64,000 nucleotides of DNA from Acetobacter pomorum (lineage in GTDB: Bacteria; Pseudomonadota; Alphaproteobacteria; Acetobacterales; Acetobacteraceae): the NCBI RefSeq assembly GCF_002738225.1, contig NZ_PEBQ01000001.1, forward strand, positions 1-64,000. The letters run 5' to 3'. The position numbers and the translations under genes are program-made. Shown piece by piece: positions 57,768 through 64,000 of this stretch (position 1 is its first letter; each line of letters starts with the position of its first letter). Under the pieces are notes generated by a model. That model was not told the DNA's origin and made no database searches. It saw only the letters and a program-made list of their open reading frames with translations.

Positions 57768-59618
57768 ATGGAACACACAGCGCATTTCCTCCGTTCACAT
57801 CCGCTTCCGGTTTTTGCAACACAAGCCGGTACCGTTGCCAACGTATCTGCAAGCCAAGGGGTAGCTTCTCTGCCGCGTTGGGATCTTTCCGCCCTTTATG
57901 CGGGTATGGATGATCCGAAACTGCAAGCTGATCTGGCTGAGGCAGAAAAAAGGGCAAAAGCTTTTGCCAAACAGTATCAGGGCAAACTGGGCAGCCTGTC
58001 TGGCAAGGAACTGGCAGATGCCATTGCCGCCTTTGAAAGCATTGAGGAAATGCTGGGCAAGGCAGGCTCTTATGCCTCCCTGCTATTTGCGGCCGATTCG
58101 TCAGATGCTTCCATTAGCCAGTTCAGCCAGTCGATCAATGAACGGCTGACAGCCATTTCCACCCATCTGCTGTTTTTCACGCTGGAACTGAACCGGCTGG
58201 AAGAAGCTGATCTTCAAGAAAAGCTGAAAGACCCAGCACTGGCGCATTGGCAGCCATATCTGCGTGATATCCGCATGTATCGCCCGCATCAGCTTTCGGA
58301 TGATGTGGAAAAGGTTCTGCTGGAAAAATCTGTAACTGGTGGGCAGGCATGGTGCCGCTTGTTTGATGAAACCATTGCCGCCCTGCGCGTTACCGTGGAT
58401 GGGCAGGAAATGACGGTAGGGGATGCGCTTAACCGTCTGTCCGATACAGATCGGACAATGCGGGAACAGGCAGGCAAAGCCGTAGGCGGCGTGTTTGAAA
58501 AAAATGTCCGCCTGTTTGCGCTTATTACAAACACGCTGGCCAAGGATAAATCCATTTCGGATAATCTGCGGCATTTTGCGCGGCCAACCTCATCGCGTAA
58601 TCTTTCCAACATGGTGGAAGATGAGGTGGTGGATGCGCTTGTTTCTGCCGTGCGGGCAGATTATCCGCGTCTTTCCCACCGCTATTATGCTTTAAAAGCC
58701 AAGTGGATGGGGCTGGACAAGCTGGAGCATTGGGACCGCAACGCCCCGCTGCCCGGTAATGATGACAAGCTGATTCCGTGGTCTGAAGCCAAGAATATTG
58801 TGCAAAAGGCATATGATGGTTTTGACCCGCGTATGGGCAAGGTTATCAACACCTTTCTGACCAACCCGTGGATTGATGTGCCATCAGCACCGGGCAAATC
58901 TCCCGGGGCATTTGCGCATCCTACCGTGCCTTCAGCACATCCTTACATCCTACTGAACTATCATGGTCGTATCCGGGATGTTATGACTCTGGCGCACGAA
59001 CTGGGCCACGGTGTGCATCAGGTTCTGGCGGCAAAGCAGGGCTACTTCATGTCCGATACGCCGCTGACACTGGCGGAAACGGCCAGTGTGTTTGGCGAAA
59101 TGCTGACATTCCAGTCTCTCTTGGATGCAGAAAAAGACCCACAGCGTCGCCGTCTGCTATTGGCTGCCAAGGTTGAGGATATGCTCAACACGGTTGTGCG
59201 CCAGATTGCGTTTTATGAATTTGAAACCCGTGTGCACGATGCCCGTAAAAAGGGCGAACTGTTACCCGAGCAGATTGGTGCCATCTGGCGCAGTGTGCAA
59301 ACAGAAAGCCTCGGCCCGGCCTTTAACTTTACGCCGGAATACGATGTGTTCTGGGCCTATATTCCGCACTTCATTCATTCTCCATTCTATGTGTACGCTT
59401 ACGCATTTGGAGATTGCTTGGTGAATGCGCTGTATCAGGTGTTCAGTGAAGGTGCTCCCGGTTTTCAGGATAAATACATTGCCATGCTGGAAGCAGGGGG
59501 CACCCTCCGCCACAAGGAACTGCTGGCTCCTTTCGGGCTGGATGCGTCTGATCCGGGTTTCTGGCGCAAGGGGCTGGATGTAATTTCCGGCTTTATTGAC
59601 CAGTTGGAGCAAGGCTGA
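57768..59618 (+). CDS. M3 family oligoendopeptidase (PepF-like, about 616 aa)
   Basis: The zinc motif LAHELGHGVHQVLAAKQGYF (HExxH) with a downstream glutamate in LTLAETASVFGEML defines the M3/PepF active site. The N-terminal half is helical (ADLAEAEKRAKAFAKQYQGKLG), typical of oligoendopeptidase F, and ends with the C-terminal GEGAPGF-like FSEGAPGFQDKYIAMLEAGG block. It hydrolyses short peptides in the cytoplasm. The start is uncertain: ATG 57768 fits the conserved core best, with another at 57747; ribosome sites are poor. An upstream 39-codon extension looks non-coding. The next gene starts 2 nt after its stop. Confidence 0.9.
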   Translation: MEHTAHFLRSHPLPVFATQAGTVANVSASQGVASLPRWDLSALYAGMDDPKLQADLAEAEKRAKAFAKQYQGKLGSLSGKELADAIAAFESIEEMLGKAGSYASLLFAADSSDASISQFSQSINERLTAISTHLLFFTLELNRLEEADLQEKLKDPALAHWQPYLRDIRMYRPHQLSDDVEKVLLEKSVTGGQAWCRLFDETIAALRVTVDGQEMTVGDALNRLSDTDRTMREQAGKAVGGVFEKNVRLFALITNTLAKDKSISDNLRHFARPTSSRNLSNMVEDEVVDALVSAVRADYPRLSHRYYALKAKWMGLDKLEHWDRNAPLPGNDDKLIPWSEAKNIVQKAYDGFDPRMGKVINTFLTNPWIDVPSAPGKSPGAFAHPTVPSAHPYILLNYHGRIRDVMTLAHELGHGVHQVLAAKQGYFMSDTPLTLAETASVFGEMLTFQSLLDAEKDPQRRRLLLAAKVEDMLNTVVRQIAFYEFETRVHDARKKGELLPEQIGAIWRSVQTESLGPAFNFTPEYDVFWAYIPHFIHSPFYVYAYAFGDCLVNALYQVFSEGAPGFQDKYIAMLEAGGTLRHKELLAPFGLDASDPGFWRKGLDVISGFIDQLEQG

Positions 59619-59620
59619 TT

Positions 59621-60985
59621 ATGGCGCGAGATATGGATAATACCGGCGTTTTTGGTGAGCTGCGCCGTATGGTGCAAACCACCGGAACCGTTGGTGGCAT
59701 TGCAGCCCGGCTGGCAGGCAACAAGATAGGTCTGCGTTCTGGCGGGGCTTCTCACGCTGAAGATCTTAAATCCATGCTGGGTGGGCTAAAAGGCCCGCTC
59801 ATGAAGGCAGCACAGCTTCTGGCCACTATTCCCGGTGCATTGCCCGATGAATATGCCGATGAGCTTGCGCAGCTTCAGTCCAACGCTCCGCCAATGGGGT
59901 GGAGCTTCGTGCGCCGTCGTATGACGGCGGAGCTTGGGCCGGGATGGGAAAAGAATTTTCGTTCCTTTGGGCGGGAAGCCGCTGCCGCTGCCAGCCTTGG
60001 GCAGGTGCATCAGGCCGTGCTGGCCGATGGCCGCCGCGTAGCCTGCAAATTGCAGTATCCGGATATGAAGGCCGCTGTTGAGGCTGATCTGCGCCAGTTC
60101 CGTATGGCTATTGGTGTTTACCACAAGCTGGATAATGCCATCCGGCAGGATGATGTGGTGGAAGAGCTTTCTGAACGGTTGCGGGAAGAGCTGGATTATC
60201 GGCATGAGGCTGCCAATATGCGCCTCTATCATGCCGTGTTGGCAGATTGCCCGGAAGTTACGGTGCCCTTGCCGATAGATGAACTCTGCACACAGCGGCT
60301 GCTGACGATGGAATGGGTGCAGGGGCAGAACCTGAATGCAGCCATTAAAGCGGGCCTGACAGAAGAGCAGAAAAAACGGATTGCCCGCGCACTGTTCCGG
60401 GCATGGTATGTGCCGCTGTATCAGTATGGCGTGGTGCATGGTGACCCGCACATGGGCAACTTCACCATGCGGGAAGATGCCGGCCTGAACTTGCTGGATT
60501 TTGGGGCTATCCGTATTTTCCAGCCTTCGTTCATCAAGGGAAACATAGATCTCTATTACGCGCTCCGTAACAAGGATATGGACATGGCCGCGCATGCTTA
60601 TGAAGCATGGGGCTTCCGTGATCTGACGCGTGAGAAAGTGGCCGTTCTAAACGAATGGGCAGGGCTGTTATACGCCCCACTGATGGTGGATGAAGAACGC
60701 TATATTCAGGATGACAACAATCCGGCCCTTGGGCGGGAGATTCTTTCCAAGGTGCATGAAGGGCTGCAAAAAGCCGGAGGTGTGCGCCTGCCGCGTGAAT
60801 TTGTGCTGGTTGATCGTTCAGCCCTTGGGCTGGGGTCTGTATTCATGCGGCTGAAGGTCAAGATGAACTGGTATCAGCTGTTCCATGAAATTGTGCAGGA
60901 TTTTGATGAGCAGGCGCTGGCCCAACGCCAGCAGGCTGCCATAAAAGCCGCGCGTTTTCCGCCTGAAACGCATCCAGCTTCCTGA
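59621..60985 (+). CDS. AarF/UbiB (ABC1) family atypical kinase (454 aa)
   Basis: The ABC1 family hallmark K-x-G-Q is here KGPLMKAAQLLATIPGALPDEY (about residues 63-84). An A-rich loop follows (AAAAASLGQVHQAVLADGRRVACKLQYPD), then the catalytic HGDPHMGNF (about 285) and LLDFGAIR. Family members support ubiquinone synthesis or lipid homeostasis as unorthodox ATPases. The start is 3 nt after the M3 peptidase stop, so the two are co-transcribed. Confidence 0.9.
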   Translation: MARDMDNTGVFGELRRMVQTTGTVGGIAARLAGNKIGLRSGGASHAEDLKSMLGGLKGPLMKAAQLLATIPGALPDEYADELAQLQSNAPPMGWSFVRRRMTAELGPGWEKNFRSFGREAAAAASLGQVHQAVLADGRRVACKLQYPDMKAAVEADLRQFRMAIGVYHKLDNAIRQDDVVEELSERLREELDYRHEAANMRLYHAVLADCPEVTVPLPIDELCTQRLLTMEWVQGQNLNAAIKAGLTEEQKKRIARALFRAWYVPLYQYGVVHGDPHMGNFTMREDAGLNLLDFGAIRIFQPSFIKGNIDLYYALRNKDMDMAAHAYEAWGFRDLTREKVAVLNEWAGLLYAPLMVDEERYIQDDNNPALGREILSKVHEGLQKAGGVRLPREFVLVDRSALGLGSVFMRLKVKMNWYQLFHEIVQDFDEQALAQRQQAAIKAARFPPETHPAS

Positions 60986-60994
60986 TTTAAAGAC

Positions 60995-61045
60995 AGCACA
61001 TTGCAAGAGTTTGTAATTTAACCCAGCAATGTGCTGCTTCTTTTT
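60995..61045. terminator. Terminator between convergent genes
   Basis: AGCACATTGC (60995-61004) pairs with GCAATGTGCT (61026-61035), followed on the + strand by CTTCTTTTTC. Confidence 0.78.
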
Positions 61046-61048
61046 CTA

Positions 61049-61654
61049 TCAGTAAGCCTGATACGCTGCGCGTTTCAGATGGACCTGATTATATTCAAGC
61101 TGGTCCTTGGTCAGCTGGAAACCCACTTCAAACCGATAATCTGAATCCACATTTTTGGGTGGAATAGGCAGATCTACCGTAATCACCTTTGTATCGTCTT
61201 CAAAAGTGGAAAGGTTGGCCGGGAAGGACACGGTGTGGTGGAACACATGCTTGTTCACAATCCTGTCTCCGTGCAGCACGGCAATAAACCACGGCAGGGT
61301 AAGTGTATTGGCTGTTGCTGCCGGGCCGCGTTCAATCACAAAGCGCAGTACGATTCGGGTTTTCAGGTCCTTAGGGCCTGCAGCAAGGCAATCACCCTGT
61401 AATTGCAGGATGCTGGCGCGGGCCACCATGTTTTTAAAGCCTGTCTGCTTACCTTGGTAGAGGTAGTAATCTGCGGCCTCGGACGGAATATGCGTAATGG
61501 GGCAGGTGGGTGCAAAGTCCATGGATTTGCTTTCACCATCACCGCAGCCGCCAAGTGTGGCCAGCAGCCCAAGCGCTGCCAGACCCGGGGCGGCAATACG
61601 GGGGAACAGGCTGCGCCGTTGGTTGTGATTAGGGAACATGTATGGATCCGGCAT
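61049..61654 (-). CDS. Putative lipoprotein (201 aa)
   Basis: A hydrophobic N-terminal segment ends in a lipobox, LLATLGGCGDG (Cys about 37), preceded by the basic stretch NQRRSLFPRI, so the protein should be lipid-anchored in the envelope. The mature part (TFEDDTKVITVDLPIPPKNVDSDYRFEVGFQL) is beta-rich and not a family I can name with certainty. An alternative start is ATG 61639. The gene is convergent with the AarF gene. Confidence 0.8.
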   Translation of the reverse strand: MPDPYMFPNHNQRRSLFPRIAAPGLAALGLLATLGGCGDGESKSMDFAPTCPITHIPSEAADYYLYQGKQTGFKNMVARASILQLQGDCLAAGPKDLKTRIVLRFVIERGPAATANTLTLPWFIAVLHGDRIVNKHVFHHTVSFPANLSTFEDDTKVITVDLPIPPKNVDSDYRFEVGFQLTKDQLEYNQVHLKRAAYQAY

Positions 61655-61875
61655 TATCGGTTAAAACGGGTTGAACACAGCAGATAGCAGCCATCACACC
61701 CACATAGGTATGTTTTTCAAGGCTTTGATGCCGTAAAACGGGTTGCATCCCATGCGTCCTTTGCGTAGGCCACAACTTCCGTCACCTTTATGGGTTTCGG
61801 GCATAGCCAGTTTTCAATATGCTTCTTCATAGCCAGTTTTCTTCTATACAGTCCGCTGCAACTTTGGGGAACACC

Positions 61876-62877
61876 ATGCCCGATCAAACTGATACCCTTA
61901 CCCCGCCCCAGAGCGCAGATGCTCAGCACGGCAGATCTCTCAAGGTTCTGCTGGCAGGCCCTCGTGGTTTCTGCGCAGGGGTGGACCGTGCCATCCGTGT
62001 GGTGGAAGAAGCCATCCGCCGTTACGGTGCGCCTGTTTATGTCCGCCATGAAATTGTCCATAACCGGACTGTGGTGGAAGAGCTGGAAGCACAAGGCGCC
62101 ATTTTTGTTGAGGAACTGGATGAAGTTCCCGTAGATGGCCACGTTGTTTTTTCTGCTCATGGCGTGCCCAAAACCGTGCCGGTTGAGGCCGAACGCCGCA
62201 ATCTGCTTTACTTGGATGCCACATGCCCGCTGGTTTCCAAGGTGCACCGTGAAGCTGAGCGTCATTTTGCTGGTGGTGGGCCAGAAAGCCGCCATATCCT
62301 GATGATTGGCCATGCAGGCCACCCGGAAGTGGTGGGCACAATGGGCCAGCTGCCACCGGGTGCGATGACGCTGATTAACGATGCAGAAGAAGCCCGCACG
62401 GTAGAGCCGGAAGACCCTACACGTCTGGCCTTTATCACCCAGACAACGCTTTCTGTAGATGATACGGCAGAAATTGTGGATATTCTGCGTGCGCGCTTCC
62501 CGCTGATTGAAGGGCCAAAGCGCGAAGATATCTGCTACGCCACCACCAACCGTCAGGAAGCCGTAAAAACCATCGCACCTGAGTGCGATTTGGTTATTGT
62601 TATTGGCTCTCCCAATTCTTCCAACTCCCAGCGTCTGCGTGAAGTGGCGGAACGTTCCGGCACACCGCGTGCGCTTTTGGTGCCGCGTCTAGATTCTCTG
62701 GACTGGTCCGTGCTGGAAGGTGTGAACACGCTGGGCATTACGGCTGGTGCTTCTGCGCCGGAAGCACTGGTGCAGGAAATGCTGGCAGAAATGGCCAAGC
62801 GTTACACCCTGTGCATTGAAGAGCGGATTGTGAAGGAAGAAAACGTAACGTTCCGCCTTCCCGCACCGCTGGGCTAA
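61876..62877 (+). CDS. ispH: 4-hydroxy-3-methylbut-2-enyl diphosphate reductase (333 aa)
   Basis: The last enzyme of the MEP pathway, giving IPP and DMAPP with a 4Fe-4S cluster. Cysteines in [35 protein letters not shown] and [10 protein letters not shown] hold the cluster; [25 protein letters not shown] and [16 protein letters not shown] bind substrate. ATG 61876 is taken as the start (GGGGA upstream); the 19-codon extension is not conserved-looking. thrB follows after 9 bp. Confidence 0.96.
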   Translation: MPDQTDTLTPPQSADAQHGRSLKVLLAGPRGFCAGVDRAIRVVEEAIRRYGAPVYVRHEIVHNRTVVEELEAQGAIFVEELDEVPVDGHVVFSAHGVPKTVPVEAERRNLLYLDATCPLVSKVHREAERHFAGGGPESRHILMIGHAGHPEVVGTMGQLPPGAMTLINDAEEARTVEPEDPTRLAFITQTTLSVDDTAEIVDILRARFPLIEGPKREDICYATTNRQEAVKTIAPECDLVIVIGSPNSSNSQRLREVAERSGTPRALLVPRLDSLDWSVLEGVNTLGITAGASAPEALVQEMLAEMAKRYTLCIEERIVKEENVTFRLPAPLG

Positions 62878-62886
62878 AGGTGCTGC

Positions 62887-63861
62887 ATGGCCGTTTATAC
62901 GGACGTTGGAAACGAGGCTCTGGAAGCGTTTTTGCAAGATTACGCCATAGGGTCTCTGGTTGCGTTTCGCGGTATTGCCGAAGGGGTGGAGAACAGTAAT
63001 TTCCAGCTGCGTACAACAGATGGAGATTACATTCTAACCCTGTACGAAAAACGGGTGAATGCGCAGGATCTGCCCTGGTTTTTGGGGCTTATGCAGCATC
63101 TGGCGCGTGAGGGGGTAACATGCCCCCAACCCGTAGCGGATTCGCAAGGGCACGTGCTGAAAACATTGGCAGGTCGGCCCGCTGCCATTACCACCTTCTT
63201 GCCTGGTGTCTGGCCGCGTGTTGTCAGGCTGGAGCATTGCCGCCCGCTTGGGCGGGCTTTGGCGCAGCTGCATGTGGCGGGGCGTTCCTACAAGCCAGAA
63301 CGTCAGAATGCTTTGGGGCCAGATGCGTGGTTTGCCCTGCTGGAAAGTTGTGGAGCGGGTGCGAATACTGTGCGCGCTGGTTTGCAGGATGAATTGCAAA
63401 ATGCGTTAGCGCATATTTTGCCATTCTGGCCGGGGCGGGAGCATAACCCACTGCTACCACGCGGACAGATTCATGCAGACATGTTTCCAGATAACGTTTT
63501 TTTTCTGGATCATGCGGTTTCAGGTGTGATTGATTTTTACTTCGCCTGCACAGATTTTCTGGCCTATGACATTGCTATCTGCTTGAACGCATGGTGTTTT
63601 CAGGTCGATGGGGCATTTAACATCACCTTTGCCCGGCATATGATGCAAGGGTATGAGGAAATACGCCCATTGGAGCCAGAAGAACGCAAGCTTATGCCAG
63701 TTCTGGCCAGAGGTGCGGCCATGCGCTTTTTGCTCACTCGGTTGTATGACTGGATCAACACCCCGGCAGATGCCTTGGTAACGCCCAAAGATCCTATGGA
63801 TTATCTGAAGCGCCTGCGCTTTCATCTGGAAACGGAAAGTGCTGATGCCTACGGATTCTGA
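62887..63861 (+). CDS. thrB: Homoserine kinase (324 aa)
   Basis: The protein-kinase-like (APH-fold) type II homoserine kinase of alphaproteobacteria: [18 protein letters not shown] start, [24 protein letters not shown] with the ATP-binding Lys region, [39 protein letters not shown] with the catalytic Asp and metal site. It phosphorylates homoserine in threonine synthesis. It sits between ispH and rnhA in an order conserved in this class, and the rnhA start overlaps its 3' end. Confidence 0.94.
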   Translation: MAVYTDVGNEALEAFLQDYAIGSLVAFRGIAEGVENSNFQLRTTDGDYILTLYEKRVNAQDLPWFLGLMQHLAREGVTCPQPVADSQGHVLKTLAGRPAAITTFLPGVWPRVVRLEHCRPLGRALAQLHVAGRSYKPERQNALGPDAWFALLESCGAGANTVRAGLQDELQNALAHILPFWPGREHNPLLPRGQIHADMFPDNVFFLDHAVSGVIDFYFACTDFLAYDIAICLNAWCFQVDGAFNITFARHMMQGYEEIRPLEPEERKLMPVLARGAAMRFLLTRLYDWINTPADALVTPKDPMDYLKRLRFHLETESADAYGF

Positions 63862-64000
63862 AAATATCAGCGCAACAGAACACCCTATGCTGGCAGTTGA
63901 AATCTGGACGGATGGCGGGTGCCGCCCAAACCCCGGCCCCGGCGGTTGGGGTGTTCTACTCCGCTGCAAAGGTGTGGAGCGGGAACTTTCTGGCGGTGAG
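63845..64000 (+). CDS. rnhA: Ribonuclease HI, N-terminal part (runs off the window)
   Basis: The visible 52 codons include [23 protein letters not shown], the classic RNase HI first strand with the metal-binding Asp, followed by [10 protein letters not shown], where the second acidic residue lies at the very edge. It degrades RNA in RNA-DNA hybrids. The ATG at 63845 overlaps the last 17 bases of thrB. Confidence 0.94.
   Translation, partial: MPTDSENISATEHPMLAVEIWTDGGCRPNPGPGGWGVLLRCKGVERELSGGE

Overview
This window looks like chromosome from an acetic acid bacterium, most likely Acetobacter. That is an inference from gene content and style: two aldehyde dehydrogenases, quinone-linked D-lactate dehydrogenase, type II NADH dehydrogenase, the block hisG-hisD-infA-maf-rng-yacG-tRNA-Phe, and ispH-thrB-rnhA. 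GC is moderate. The host part is ordinary metabolism and housekeeping. Two compact phage-derived elements interrupt it, and both appear to be more interesting than simple prophage wreckage.

Layout. 1-444: end of an ExbD-like gene, a terminator and a small gene. 445-9506: a LysR-type regulator gene split by an 8,130-bp Mu-like element (820-8949) with inverted ends and a 5-bp target duplication GCGTT. Removing the element and one copy of the duplication restores a 308-codon frame. The element carries a repressor-like protein with a Mu-type DNA-binding domain, two Mor-like activators, head protease, major head protein, a separate scaffold-like protein, an unknown protein and a tape measure. It has no transposase, terminase, portal or lysis genes. 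9623-13141: pirin, FMN reductase and an MFS exporter. 13142-17747: aldehyde dehydrogenase, NDH-2, a NemR-like TetR regulator and the NAD regulator NrtR. 17776-19692: a palindromic operator/hairpin on the nadA start, then nadA-nadC. 19738-24385: a divergent cluster of alpha-E protein, permuted ATP-grasp, transglutaminase and metallopeptidase. 24464-29599: D-lactate dehydrogenase, aldehyde dehydrogenase, SDR, a small protein and cytochrome c.

29875-40355 is a 10.5-kb island in the 3' end of tRNA-Phe, flanked by a 17-bp direct repeat. All its genes point the same way and most overlap: VapE-like primase/helicase, HNH nuclease, connector, large terminase, a signal-bearing small protein, two small AT-rich genes, capsid, protease, portal, an AlpA-like protein and integrase. 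It has a full head-and-packaging set but no tail, lysis or repressor genes. That is the gene content of capsid-forming phage-inducible islands, which build their own heads and borrow tails. Next to its primase gene lies a strikingly symmetric array of GGTGACGC repeats.

The two elements share something unexpected: a three-way-junction RNA motif (1765-1847 and 34612-34694) with the same GTATGTCCAG strand, a GNRA tetraloop, a TAAAG strand and a TTTNTNA joining strand. In each element it sits 50-60 nt upstream of a small gene of unknown function. I know of no described family that matches it.

40340-64000 is core genome: tRNA-Phe, yacG, an RNase E/G-like gene, maf, infA, hisD, hisG, rne, an amidase, an EamA transporter, tRNA-Leu, an NDUFA9-like protein, gltD-gltB, an M3 peptidase, an AarF-family kinase, a lipoprotein, ispH, thrB and the start of rnhA.
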